Shown one piece after another: positions 45,502 through 57,776 of a stretch of DNA of 64,000 nt. The notes below the pieces were generated by a model. It saw nothing but the letters and a program-made list of their open reading frames with translations, had not been told where the DNA came from and searched no databases. This DNA comes from Coix lacryma-jobi var. lacryma-jobi (lineage: Eukaryota > Streptophyta > Magnoliopsida > Poales > Poaceae), in the NCBI GenBank assembly GCA_009763385.1, contig CM019828.1:19682822-19746821 (forward strand), given 5' to 3'. The position numbers and the translations under genes were made by a program. The first letter of the stretch is position 1. Each line of letters begins with the position of its first letter.

Positions 45502-45509
45502 TTATAAAC
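45502..45509 (+). promoter_or_regulatory. Likely TATA box of the CKX gene
   Basis: TTATAAAC lies 214 bp upstream of the first ATG at 45716, with a GC- and C-rich leader between. No other TATA form is closer. Confidence 0.5.
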
Positions 45510-45715
45510 CCCCGCGACCCAAACTACCACGAGCTCAAGCAAGTCGAGCGCGGTGACATCACAGTACACAGAGTCGAGCGCCGAAGCTTACAGCTAGCTA
45601 GCTAGCTGCTCTGCCTCACCACCAGTCACACACCACCGGCTTGGCCGCGCCCGCGCGCGGGGGGGGGTTGTTTTCCGTTGCCTGACGCAGCTCCCTCGAT
45701 CAGCAGCCAGCAAAG

Positions 45716-48700
45716 ATGATGCTCGCGTACATGGACCGCGCGACGGCGCCGCCGAGCCGGAGGACGCCGGCGAGCCCGCCTCCGCCACCATGGCGGCGGC
45801 CGCGGCCGGTGACGCGGCGGCGACGGACTTCGGCGGGCTCGTCAGCGCCATGCCCGCGGCCGTGGTCCGCCCGGCGAGCGCGGACGACGTGGCCAGCGCC
45901 ATCCGCGCGGCGGCGGCGCGGACACCGCACCTCACCGTGGCCGCGCGCGGGAACGGGCACTCGGTGGCCGGGCAGGCCATGGCCGAGGGCGGGCTGGTCC
46001 TCGACATGCGCTCGCTCGGGGCGACGTCGTCCCGGCGCGGCGGCCTGGCGCAGGCGATGCAGCTCGTCCAGTGCCCCGAAGCCGCCGCCGGCGGCGGCTG
46101 CTGCTTCGCCGACGTCCCCGGCGGCGCGCTCTGGGAGGAGGTGCTCCACTGGGCAGTCGACAACCACGGCTCGCCCCGGCGTCGTGGACGGACTACCTCC
46201 GCCTCACCGTGGGCGGCACGCTCTCCAATGGCGGCGTGAGCGGGCAGTCGTTCCGCTACGGGCCCCAGGTGTCGAACGTGGCCGAGCTCGAGGTGGTCAC
46301 CGGCGACGGCGAGCGCCGTGTCTGCTCGCCCTCCTCCCACCCGGACCTCTTCTTCGCCGTGCTCGGCGGGCTCGGCCAGTTCGGCGTCATCACGCGCGCC
46401 CGCATCCCGCTCCACAAGGCGCCCAAGGCGGTGAGCAACGTCGTCGTCCCCAAACATGACGGCAGCCTGCCTGGGGCTGGGGGCACTACTGACGCTGCCA
46501 TTCTCGGCCCGGTTGCCCATATGCCTGCAGGTGCGGTGGACGCGCGTGGTGTACGCGAGCTTCGCGGACTACACGGCGGACGCGGAGTGGCTGGTGACGC
46601 GGGCCCCCGACGCGGCGTTCGACTACGTGGAGGGCTTCGCGTTCGTGAACAGCGACGACCCCGTCAACGGGTGGCCGTCCGTGCCCATCCCCGGCGGCGC
46701 GCCCGCTTCGACCCGTCCCTCCTCCCCGCCGGCGCTGGCCCCGTCCTCTACTGCCTGGAGGTGGTCAAGTACCGGTACGCGCACCTGCCCGACGACGACG
46801 ACGAGGAGGAGGAGGACCAGGTAGGTAGCAGTAATGCCAACGTCCCCGCGTGGGCATGGCGCATTCCCGTACTTGCCCCTCCCTCGGGCGGCCGGCCGGG
46901 CGCTGTGGCGTGTGTACTTTTCCGTGGGGCATGTCTGCCTCACCTCGTCGTCGTGTATCTCCCGCTGGATTCGGTGACGACTGACGGGAGCGCGCGCCTC
47001 CGGCCTGCCAGCCTCCCCACCCTAGAGCCCTAGACCCACGCACGCACGCACGCGGGGCCCGCCCGGCGCCAGTCAGTGGTGCACTAGCACCACGCCGCGC
47101 CGCGCCGCACGGCCGCGCCCCGATCTCGCTCGCTGCCTGTGGCTGGTGTTCGAATCGGCGCGTACAATGCGGCATGGCCCCGAGCCCCACACCCCACGCC
47201 CCGCAGCGGCCATGACGCGATTGCGCTGCCTCCGGCCCGTGACCCAGCGGATCGCGTCTTTTGGCAACGCCCGCGCGCTAGCGCCCGCGTCATCATCATA
47301 TCGCGCTCTCTCTCTGTCGTCCCCCCACGGAGCGCAGCACAGCAAGCACAGCTCAGGTCACTTTTCCCCCCCCGCCACGCACGAATCACGCACGCTTCGG
47401 CCGCATTGATTATCTGGATTTTGTTTCTACCGGTCGATCCGTCCGTCCGTTCGTGCGTTCGTGTCGTGCGCCGCCGCCGCCGCTCCGATCCCGTCATGCT
47501 GACCAATCCATTCTTCGGTTTTTCTCGTTGGCTCGTGCAGGTGGCGGCGAGCGTGAGGCGGATGATGGCGCCGCTCAAGTACGTGCGGGGCCTGGAGTTC
47601 GCGGCGGAGGTCGGGTACGTGGACTTCCTGTCCCGCGTGAACCGGGTGGAGGAGGAGGCCCGCCGCAACGGCAGCTGGGACGCGCCGCACCCGTGGCTCA
47701 ACCTCTTCGTCTCCGCGCGCGACATCGCCGACTTCGACCGCGCCGTCATCAAGGGCATGCTCGCCGAAGGCATCGACGGGCCCATGCTCGTCTACCCACA
47801 TGCTCAAGAGCAAGTGAGTTGCCGCCGCCGTTACTCTCCCTCCCTCTGTTTTTTTTTGTTTTGTTTCCATCCCCTCCTGGCTCCTGCTGCTCCTGGAGTG
47901 GACGGGCTCCTCCTCGCGCTGCGTGCCGTACAGGAGTGTGGAGTGGAGACGTGGAGTGGTACTGCTGCGTGCTGCCGTTCAGTGGCGCGTGCAGTTGCCG
48001 TTTGCGGCAAAGGGACGCATGTGAGCCGCCTTGCCCTCTGCTCGTCGTGTTGCTGACGTCCGGGGTCCTCCTCCGGGCTCCGGGCCGGCTGCTGAATCGG
48101 CCGCCGTAATACGTACCTGTAATACGATGGCCCGGGGCTTCCGTGATTCTTCATCGCCGCTTCTGTTTTGGATTTAGCCGTGTCGTTTGCTGCCCATTAG
48201 GAGCCACTAACCCCAATCTTAAATCTTATATATCGAGTAGTCCTCCGTAGCACTGTACCATGATTGGCAAATTATTGCTCCACTCCACCCGACTCGACGC
48301 TACTGCACAGTCCATGTCATGTGGGCCGCCCTGATAGATACTAGATAGATAGTGGGTGGTTTCAGTTCACAGCTAGTCAGTCCTAGCTAGCTAACGCTGA
48401 AGGGACGAGGAACTAACCCCGTGCGTGTGTGTGTTGTGTGTGTGCAGGTGGGACCCCAACACGTCGGTGGCGCTGCCGGACGGCGAGATCTTCTACCTGG
48501 TGGCGCTGCTGCGCTTCTGCCGGAGCGGCGGCCCGGCGGTGGACGAGCTGGTGGCGCAGAACGGCGCCATCCTCCACGCCTGCCGCGCCAACGGCTACGA
48601 CTACAAGGCCTACTTCCCAAGCTACCGCGGCGAGGCCGAGTGGTCGCGCCACTTCGGCGGCGCCAGGTGGAGGCGCTTCGTGGACCGCAAGGCCCGGTAC

Positions 48701-48775
48701 GACCCGCTGGCGATCCTCGCGCCGGGCCAGAAGATCTTCCCGCGGGCCCCGGCGTCCGTCGTCGGCGCCGTGTAG
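45716..48775 (+). CDS. CKX: Cytokinin oxidase/dehydrogenase, four exons, apparent frameshifts
   Basis: Encodes a flavoenzyme that irreversibly removes the side chain of isopentenyl-type cytokinins. Exon 1 (45716-46430) starts MMLAYMDRA and has RPASADDVASAIRAA, the FAD-linking GHS motif (His codon 45958-45960), FADVPGGALWEEVLHWAVDNHG, WTDYLRLTVGGTLSNGGVSG and LFFAVLGGLGQFGVITRARI. Introns are 46431-46530, 46821-47540 and 47814-48447, all GT-AG. Exon 2 (46531-46820) has DYVEGFAFVNSDDPVNGWPS. Exon 3 (47541-47813) has GLEFAAEVGYVDFLSRVNRVE and HPWLNLFVS. Exon 4 (48448-48775) has WDPNTSVALPDGE and ends LAILAPGQKIFPRAPASVVGAV-stop. Frames change near 45745, 46174, 46705 and 47798, so it is a decaying copy or has consensus indels. 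No signal peptide is evident, as in the rice CKX11 / maize CKX10 type (recalled, not searched). Confidence 0.9.
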
Positions 48776-51297
48776 TCTAGTCTTGTTTGTTCTACTATCA
48801 CCTAGCAATAGCAAGGGGGGACGACGGGGAGGACCAGCCAGCAGCCAGGAGCCCAGGAGGACCGAGGAGGAGAGGAGGGTCATGAAGCGAGCGAGGCTGC
48901 CTGGTGGTGGTGGTGCCTGCTGGTATGGTATGGACGTATGGTATGGTAGATGATCGCGCTGCTGCTGTTGCCTGTTGCCGGTAATGATGGTGATTACGCT
49001 GCTGATCCTAGTGATGATGGACGATCGAGGGTGGCAGCCGATGGTGGTGAGCAGGGCAATGATGGCGATAGGCCGGGCCACCGTTAGGTGCGTCCGGGGC
49101 CTGCAGGGGGCTGGCTGGCTGCTGCTCGATCGGCAAATTAAAGGGATTGTTGGTGTGTGGAGATCTGCACGAATTTTCACTGATGATGAAAAAATATATA
49201 TGAATGAAATTATGAACTGCGTGAAGCTAGACGCAGATGAAAAACGAAAGATGTATGTAGCCTGTTTTTTTTTTTTTTTGCTCCAAACATGCATGCTTTG
49301 CATCTTCCTCCCATTCATTCGTGTCTGGTGCCTCCCCTTGTTATTCCTTGCGTCGAGTGAGCGGGTGGTGGCGATGTGAGATCGAGACGCAACGCAGCGA
49401 CGCTGGACTTGTCCCCTCCCCCGCCGCCGTGGCCAGTGGCGGTGGCGTGCGCCCGCAAGCTGTTCCGTTCCGTGCCCCCGCCGGTAGCTCTCGGCTTCCC
49501 CCCTCGCCGTCCTCCGCGCACTGGTCCCCCCCGGCACCCCACGTGGCACACCAGCCCCGATCCAAAACGCCGCGACCGCGACGCGCGGGGCGGCGGGGCC
49601 GTTGGTTCGCTGCCCCGGTACCTTTCTGCTCTCCCCTGCTGCCCCTGCCCCGCGCGCCCGCTTCCGGTTCCGTCGCTTGCCCGCAGCCGCAGCCGCCAAA
49701 CCGGGGCGGGGGTCTCGGTCGGTCTCGCCCGCCGCGGACGGACGCGATCACGCGCGCGGGCGGACAGACAGGAGGAATATCGCTCTGGAGCCACGCGCGA
49801 TCCGTCGGCACTGTGCTGGGTGTGGCGACGCCGACCGATACCGAGCAGCGGCAGAGACGTGAGCGCGACAGTGCTGGCGCCCGAGCGCGACGACGGTGAC
49901 CGTCGTTCGTTTCTGTGGCGGGCGGGGCGGCGTCTTCGTTTGGAAATTTTGTGGACTACTTGTGCTAGTAGTACAAACAGACACGACCGGCACGTATGCT
50001 ATGCTGCCTGCCTCCGGTGTTCCTTTCCCTGTCTTGCGTGCCCAGTTGCATCCCGTGTGACGCGAGCCGGATCGCGACGGAAGCGGCTCGGCTCGACAGG
50101 GCGTCCCTGCTGGCGCTAGCAATCTAGCGTGAGAAGAACCACCTTCTGCTTCTGCCGTCGCGACGACAGATCGGCGCTGCTTCCAGAACAGGGCAATTTG
50201 GTTATGCGCCGCCCCGATCGTCATTGATCAGACCTGCTGATGACTAGTACTGTACTACTAGTAGTACCTGCATGCCCAGCTGTAGTAGGTTCGAGCCCAG
50301 CTTGTCGGGCACGTGTGGCCACGATCGCACAGCACACGTACGTACGCCCGCCCAATCCGACCGACGCCGTGCCTGTGCGAGCAGAAAAATCGGCGAGATC
50401 CATCACCAACCGATCGACCATCCATCGGTGCTGGTTCTGGTGCCAGTGCCACCGTGGACGGAACAGATTTTCGCGGTCGACTGGCCGGAAACGAGCCGGC
50501 GATCGGCCTCGGCCCTCCCGCGGATCCATCATCCATGGCTGATTGGCTGTCGCGCTACAGGCTGCTGGCAACGACGCTGTCGAGGCCGATGACGATCCAC
50601 GATCGGCCCCGCCCGGAGCAGGGAAAAAAAAACGTGCATTCATTCGTTAGTTAATGTATATCAAGCTGCACAAACTTAGACTAGCTGGAGTGGAAAACGC
50701 CATACGCCCCTGCAGTATCGGATAGAGGATTTTTCTGCAACGGCGTCCGATAAGCGTGCACTAATATACCGGACGGATCCTCTCTCCGCCAAATCTAGCG
50801 AGGTAGTGAAGGTATAGCGGATGCTCGCCCAGCAGAAACACAGCACATGCGCAGGAGGATTAGTGGCGGGCCCCACTATTTCAACAAACAAAAAATGTTA
50901 TAACTCACAAACCAAAAATACAAATCAAATTTCGATTGCACCATTAAATTCGTTTCAATAAATCATTCAAAAAGATCTCACATGAATATATTTAGATGAA
51001 ATTTTATAGGATGACAAGTGGAGCCGCTATTGGTAGTTAGTATAGAGTATGAGATATAGAGGATGATGGGTGTGAGAGAAAATAGTATTATTGATGAGAG
51101 AATCTTGATGACCAGGACAAAATATTCATTTTAGAGGATGATGATTGCGGACAGTCTTATCCTCAGAATTAGGTACGTGAGGGCGACTCATAGATAGATT
51201 TACCTCATCTCTCTTTATCATCATCGTCCGTTCCATGCCTCGCAGGAATTTTACTGAAATCTTTCTCGATTCTTTATTTATTGATTACATACAATTG
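48776..51297. other. CKX 3' flank and intergenic DNA
   Basis: 48776-49300 is the likely 3' UTR and flank. 49380-50660 is GC-rich with long frames on both strands and no recognisable domain. 50900-51290 is AT-rich. No RNA gene found. Confidence 0.4.
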
Positions 51298-51300
51298 TTA

Positions 51301-51644
51301 GGTCATCCGCAATGGTTGTCAAATAGCTAGCTAGGAGGAATTCTATTGGCTCTCAATAGCATTTTACAAATAGCTAGCGAGATGACGTATAAAAATAATA
51401 AAAAACTAGCACTTTTATTGGCTATTGAGGACAGAGATCAAATAGCTAGCGACTTCCCAATAGCTAGCTATTTGATCTCTCTCCTCGATAGTCAATAAGA
51501 GTGCTACTTTGTAAGTTGTCTTATCAAAATAGTATTTATTTATATGTCTCATCTAACTAGCTATTTGTAAGTTGCCATTGAGAACCAATAACATTCTTTC
51601 TAGAGACCAAATAGCTAGCGATTTGAACACCGTTGCGGACGCCG
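51301..51644. mobile_element. Tourist-type MITE with TTA target duplication
   Basis: 344 bp between TTA sites (51298-51300, 51645-51647). The left end is GGTCATCCGCAATGGTTGTC and the right end, reversed, is CGGCGTCCGCAACGGTGTTC. The interior is full of AAATAGCTAGC words in both orientations. Non-coding. Confidence 0.75.
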
Positions 51645-51647
51645 TTA

Positions 51648-52467
51648 GGACCGATGTAGCCTCTTGGCAGTGCCAGGAACCAGGATACAAGCCGGAGAGA
51701 GCTTTCGGGCGACAAAAGGCGCTGCTCGAGATCGGCGAGGGGATCAGCGGGGATCTGCCGGGACGACGACGCCGCGCGTTTTATATTGGGAACTGCCCCT
51801 CAAGTGGGTGGCTTTCTGACAACGCAATCTAGGCTATGAGTAGTGTCGTCAAAGCGACCGTATCCGCGATCCATCATCATCCTTAAATTAACAACCTTTT
51901 TTTTCCTTTTTCTGTTCCCTCGGATAATTAATTAATTAATTAATTATAAAACAAGAGATCAAGAAAGACGGAGGCGCGCGGCCACTTGTTTTACTAGCAC
52001 AAACGACAGCGGAGAAGCAGTAGTCCGCGCTGCCGCCGGCCGGTGAGCTCAGCTCGGGGCGTCCTTTCGCTGCGGTTCGGAGTCCGGATCAGGACGGGCG
52101 AAATGGACGCGAGGCGGCCGATGCACTGAATAAAGAGGTCGGGTACTTGGGTTTGCAACTGATACATGCTCTTAAGTTGTAACTGTCGTAGATGATTGTT
52201 TATTTTGTTGATATATGTATGCTGGGTGAGAGCGGCTTGACTAGGAGAAGCGAGTAGATGTCATGTTTTGCTTTGTTTTGTTTTGGTGGTGTTTTGTGGG
52301 CAGCGTTAGTCAGAACCCAATTGACAAAACAAATACCATAGTTGTAGCGGTTGTCATGCTTTCGCTTCTATTCTATTATATTATGTGTTGTTATTATTAT
52401 CCTTTTCTAATATATGCTGGACTTCGCTACCTACAGTGTGCGCACGCGGATAAGCTCTTGGCTCTTG
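51648..52467. other. Intergenic DNA, nothing recognised
   Basis: No gene or paired repeats. An ATTA microsatellite occurs at 51925-51945. Confidence 0.4.
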
Positions 52468-52475
52468 CATACATG

Positions 52476-53323
52476 CAGAGTCGGCTCTATAATTTCAAGG
52501 GCCCTTAGGTAAGTAGAAAATATAAGGGCCCATTGAACTAAATTTAAACATCCAAACTATAGCATATGATACGTATAATAAAAATTACTTTGTAATATCT
52601 ATATAGCTCACAAGACAAACAATAGTGTAACAAAAACTATAAAAAATAACTATTATGATTACTTCAAATAAACATACAATGCTTCATTGCCTTGTAAAAA
52701 CCGTCTTCGGGCATTGCTTGATGATGCAAAATCTTCAAGAACAGTATCAAGATTTAAAAATTAGAAATTTATTCAAATAATGAATTAGAAATTTATAACC
52801 CTATATGTACAAGCATAACATACACACAAAATAAATAAGAATTTTTTTTTGGAAAATACAAATTGAAGATGAGTGTTGGTGTGTTGCTTAGTGCGAATTT
52901 GCGATTGTCTGATCATGTTCACGTCTTAGCGTTTGTTGTCCATCGCCGCACCGCGGCACCGTTCGCCCAGGGCCTTGGCTGATCAGATTGGTGGCGACGT
53001 CTCCTCTTCCTCTCCGGTCTCCCGCAGGCCGCAGTCCCGCCTGTCGATGCGTAGCTCAGTAGCTAGGGTCGTGGTCGCGAACTCGCGGCGGCAGGAAACG
53101 AAACGTCGAACTCTGAAATAGTTCCCTACGATTGTGGGCTTCTGGCCACATCGGCTGGTATGACGTGTGGTTTGCGATGGACTTTGCTTTTGCTTAAGCC
53201 AATTAGTCAAATCAAAATTATTATTTATATATATATACACTAATTACCTATATGGTCTTGGCCCCCTAGCTCTATGGGCCCCCGACGGTCGCACTGCCCA
53301 CCCCTCCCCTAGAGTCGGCCCTG
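52476..53323. mobile_element. hAT-type non-autonomous element
   Basis: 848 bp with terminal repeats CAGAGTCGGCTCT (left) and, reversed, CAGGGCCGACTCT (right). Flanked by CATACATG (52468-52475) and CACACATG (53324-53331), 7 of 8 alike. GGGCCC blocks sit near both ends. No transposase seen; short frames inside are not conserved. Confidence 0.75.
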
Positions 53324-53331
53324 CACACATG

Positions 53332-54151
53332 CCTCTTCTTCCTCGCCCCCTTCTTCCTCGCCTCGCCCCCCATCGTCGCCTCCACCTTGCCTTTAGATCT
53401 GGCGATACCCTCGCCCTCGCCTCCACCACCTCCCACTGCCCCGTCGTCCATGGCCCCGCCGCCGCCGAGCTAGGGTTTTGACAAAGCTCTGCGGCCATGG
53501 AGCTCTGGTGAAACCCTGGCTCACCAATGGCTCCGACCTTCTTCCCCTTTCCCCTCCTCTCCCGCCATCGCCGCCGCCAGGACCATGATGCCCCCGTCCC
53601 TCCCTGGCCCGACAACAGCCGCCAGGGCCCCTAAGCGCCACCTATCGGCCATCTCCACCGCCGAGCCTATCTTTCTCCCCCAATTGGCGCCTTCTCGCTG
53701 TTAGAGTTGGAAAGAAGGCATTAGTGCACTTGTCGGAACCCTAGTCGGCGTCGGAGACGGAGGGCGGAGTTGGAGAAGAAGCTTGGGGCGCGAGACGGTT
53801 TGTGCGATCGGAGCGAGCTTCTTCACACACGCATCAGACGGGCAACACAGGTGTGTATTGCGTGCTTGGAAGTAAGCATTTCGATATGAGCTTATGATCG
53901 GGAAAATCATTGTCAGAGGCTTTTTTATCATCTTTATTTAATAACACAGTAAAAAACTAGAATATTAAAGAGCACAAATATTAAAGAGCACGATTATTCC
54001 AAATCTATGATATCTTCGAGTAATAAATAGACTTAGGTAGAGTACTAAAGTCTGCATTATGAGTGCCCGATTAAAAAAGTTAAAACAATTTATAATTTAA
54101 AATAATAGTAAAAACAAACAACATATGACGTTGACCACGTCCCTTGTGTCG
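53332..54151. other. Intergenic DNA, nothing recognised
   Basis: GC-rich at 53340-53700 with overlapping frames but no domain; AT-rich after 53930. Confidence 0.4.
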
Positions 54152-54153
54152 TA

Positions 54154-54298
54154 CTCCCTCTGTCTCATTATCAAAGTATATTTAATGATAAATAAGTCAT
54201 AGCAAAATAAATAATATTTATATTTTTTTGAATAAGACGAATAGTTAAACAAGAATTCTAGAAAGTCTGAAATGACACTTTTAATGGGACAGAGGGAG
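54154..54298. mobile_element. Stowaway MITE
   Basis: 145 bp. The left CTCCCTCTGTCTCATTA and right (reversed) CTCCCTCTGTCCCATTA are flanked by TA (54152-54153, 54299-54300). Confidence 0.85.
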
Positions 54299-54521
54299 TA
54301 CGAGACACCTCGACCCCGCTATTTTCTAATCCCATCTTCATAACTCCTCTAGACCAACATAGCTCACCACTTGGTGCCGACTATCGTGCCTTCTTCAACA
54401 TCAACCATGAGGTCCTAGACGCTCTGTAGGTCTAATCCAAATTTCGGTTGTCCTATCTCTCCGGCGATGATGATAGTTGGGGCACGGGTTAGTGCATTCT
54501 TCCTCCTTGCGCTACCCATTA

Positions 54522-54614
54522 CTCTCTCTCCGTCCCTAAATAACTGTCTCTACAAATTCGTGTTTCCCTCACAGACACGCTTTCCGGACGACAATTAAAA
54601 AGGGACGGAATGAG
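54522..54614. mobile_element. Very short Stowaway MITE
   Basis: 93 bp. The left CTCTCTCCGTCCCTAAATAA and right (reversed) CTCATTCCGTCCCTTTTTAA are flanked by TA on both sides. Confidence 0.65.
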
Positions 54615-56365
54615 TATATGCTTATTTTTACCAAATAATATATGTACTCCTAGCTAGTTCTTATAGGAAAAAAAAACGTGACTTCAAAGAAATAATAATC
54701 TAGATTAGCATGAATACAGGTTATTATTCTCGGTTTTTCAAGGGTTTCTGGATTCTTTCTCTCTTTTGTCTATATATATAGCCAGCATATAAAGAAAATC
54801 CAGTAAATATTGTTTCTTCTGGCATATGCGAACCAATTCGATCAAGTAGTAGCTGTTAGTGGGAATATTGGACCACAAGACCCAGGCACACTTTCACTAG
54901 CAGCAGTTCTACAACCTCACATCAATCAGTTTGAACAGTTGTACTGATGATAAGCATTGCATAGTTTTGACCCCTACTGGCTATGGACCTCTCGAGAGCG
55001 AGCTGGGGTTCAGGGGCACAGGGCCCGGGTAAGCGAGAGCTACTGCCTGCTTTTCTCAGCTTCACGAACTGCACGATCTCATTTTTTTTTAGATAAGGGA
55101 TAATAAAAATCCGTCCTGCATCTCATGGTACCTATACACATATATTGTCATTCAATTTTCACATTTCCCCTGAGGTAAATATTAAATTAGCTCTATTTAC
55201 TTGAACTTATTCACGACAGACTTTGCCTATTTCAACAGTATTCTGTAGGAGAGAATAAGTACGTCGAAGTAGGGCTAATACGTTCAGACGAATAATAAAC
55301 GTATTATCTTTTTTTTTTCTCTAAAGACAACGAAATTGTGAAAGTGGGCGCATTTTTAGAAGTTTCTGTCCCAGGACAATGTAATCAGGCAGGCCAATGA
55401 CAATGTAATCATGGACGATGATCACACATGACCCCCGAGATCGAACACACACAAGTTGCTCTGATGAGAGACTGAGACTCGTGTGACAAGACCAAAGCAG
55501 TCTCGATCCGTGAGTTATTGGGGCTACTGCGGCTACCTTTCTGGGAGTTGACCTTGGCTCCTCGATCGATCGGCATCGCATTCGCCCGGCCGGGGTCCGG
55601 CCGCGCCGGTGATGAACTGACGATGATTGAGTCGATGATAATACGTTCATGCACGCATAGTAGTGACTAGTGAGCAGAAAGTGGGGGTCTGTGTCAAACA
55701 AAAAGCATAATTCCGACAGCAGCAGCAGTGTCCTATGTGAGGGAGATACAGTGCCTCGTTTGTGAGCTGGGCCTGACTGACTGACTGACCGACTGACTCG
55801 GAGCACCTTGTCGTGTTTGCCATCAGCTCATCCATGATCAAGAGCGGGATCGGAGTGTGGGACGTGGAAAGAAAAGAAGCACAGTGGTGGTGCTTGTTCG
55901 TGCTGTGTGTGTGACAGCAGTCAGCAGAGGTTGTTCTCCTTAGTGGAAGCAGGTTGCTGATGTACTACAGTGTAACAGTGTGGTGTGGTAGCTGTGAAGG
56001 TTTCCATTTATACAGCAAGTTATGTTTTCACTATGGGAAGTGCATGCAGGTGCACCGGAAAAAACCACACTAGTAGGTACCAGTGCTGTCAATTATTAGT
56101 TGGGGGCTTGGGCCATTCAGCTTGTCAGCATCCGGAAGTGTGGAAGGATGCCACGTGGCTAGATAATCAGAAATTTTGATTTCGCAAAAACTACATCTTA
56201 TTTTGGCCAAAGTAACAACAGATTACGATTTCCTTCGATTAGCCGTGGACTATGTTTTTCACTGCTTGGTGCTGGGACTGGGAGCCACTGTTAACTTTTT
56301 CAAGTTGTAATTCCTTGTTACTCGTACTTGCTGCCAAAGTAGCTATGTATTTGTGAGTTGGTCAT
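54615..56365. other. Intergenic DNA, nothing recognised
   Basis: AT-rich to 55330, then mixed. A minus-strand frame (55806-55321) has no motif. No paired repeats. Confidence 0.4.
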
Positions 56366-56785
56366 AAGGATGAGGATTGTGCTATAAATGTGTATCCGCG
56401 GTTCTCCTCTAGTTCAACTAAATGAATCAGATATGCAAAAATGAGGAAAGAAATTGTAAGTTACTCCCTCCGTCTCAGGATATAAGGCATGCACGTATTT
56501 TAAATTCAAACTTTATTAACTTTGACCAATAATAAGTCTAATAAAAAAATATAGTACAATAATGGTACCATTAGATTTATCTTTACAAATACTTTCTAAT
56601 GATATTTTTGTTGTTTCCATTAGTTATATAAAATAATATAAATTAATGGTCAAAGTATAATTTTAAAGACCGCACCAAGTCAAATCGCGTTTTATATCCT
56701 AGGACAGAGGGAGTAGTTCTTTAAATTGAACTAGAGGAGAACCGCGGATACCCATTTGGAACACCATCCCCATCCTTAGTTGGTC
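56366..56785. repeat. Foldback element interrupted by a Stowaway
   Basis: The arms (about 56366-56426 and 56725-56785) are inverted copies, including TATCCGCGGTTCTCCTCTAG at the left and its reverse near 56735. The inner part is occupied by the Stowaway at 56464-56713. The exact ends are uncertain. Confidence 0.6.
56464..56713. mobile_element. Stowaway MITE nested in the foldback element
   Basis: 250 bp with ends CTCCCTCCGTCTCAGGATATA and, reversed, CTCCCTCTGTCCTAGGATATA, flanked by TA. Confidence 0.85.
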
Positions 56786-57368
56786 ACCGAAAGTGTGGCG
56801 TCCTATCACAATGCCAAAAACTATTATAGTTTTAAGTAAATAATTTTTTAAGTGTCTAACGACGTAAATGGGTGTTAGTGTAATTGAAGTGACAACAAAT
56901 GCACAGCATGAATGCATTTATATTTATAATTGATGTATGTTTCATTTTTGCTGGTTTGCATCTCATATTTTTAATGCAGAATGTTTTTGGACTTTACCTG
57001 ATACTTTTTCCTATTTTCATAGTGCTAAATCTAGGAGTTTTTTTAAGCTTCTAGATATATTTTTTATGAACTTTAAATATTGTATTTCGATTTTTTCGTA
57101 TTCATCCGATCTACATATGTGTAAGATTTGTCCAAGAATTTTTATAAGTTTAGAGATACTTTTTGTTGTTTAGTTTTTTAATCAAGTATTTACTGGAATT
57201 GCATTTTTAAGCAAAGGAGGATAAAACCATCTTGAAAATCACTTGAATCCAGGGCAGGGAGATTTTGGACAGTTTTGAGAGTTGGACTAATTTTGGGTAT
57301 TTTTGAGAGTTCGATGGGTAATAAGGTGTCTGATTTTGCAGTTGCAGTAGGAAACCAAAAACAAACCA
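56786..57368. other. AT-rich intergenic DNA, nothing recognised
   Basis: No gene or paired repeats seen. Confidence 0.4.
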
Positions 57369-57776
57369 AGCATCTCCAACAACTTGGTATAATTTACTTG
57401 CTAAATCTTGAGTTTTAGCAAGTTGCTAATTTATTTGCCAAGTGAAAAAAAACTTCTCTCCAACAACTCCCTAAAACACACTTGTCAAAACAAACGAACG
57501 AAGAGCCGGGTCTGCTGGTCATAGACATGGGTATAAAATTTTCAGGTAAAAAGAATAAAAAAAGAGTAACTTGAGGGGAGGGGAGGTGTAGGCGCGCGGG
57601 GGGAGGGAGCGTCCGCGCTGCGGTTCCGCAGTGCGGGAAATTGCGCGCGCGAGGGTGTTGTTTACCAAGTTGGGGAAAATATCAAGTTAGTTTAGGGAGT
57701 TGTTGGAGAGAGTTTTTTGAGTTTTTGCCAAATTTATAAGAATACCAAGTTGATTTAGGGAGTTGTTGGAGATGCT
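57369..57776. mobile_element. MITE with AGCATCTCCAACA ends
   Basis: 408 bp. The left AGCATCTCCAACAACTTGGT and right (reversed) AGCATCTCCAACAACTCCCT are inverted ends, with sub-terminal AACTCCCTAAA and TTTAGGGAGTT repeats. GC-rich spot at 57590-57650. Non-coding. Target duplication not clear. Confidence 0.65.

Noticed and set aside
48413..49699. 428-codon minus frame across the CKX last exon and flank
   Set aside because: It is antisense to a clear CKX exon and runs into repeat-like, low-complexity translation; a shadow.
49315..50224. Long GC-rich frames after CKX
   Set aside because: Open in several frames on both strands, Arg/Pro-rich, no domain.
50270..50320. Possible tRNA because of GGTTCGAGCC
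   Set aside because: The bases on either side cannot form the T-arm and acceptor stems.
51572..51832. 86-codon plus frame
   Set aside because: It starts inside a Tourist MITE and continues into flank without any motif.
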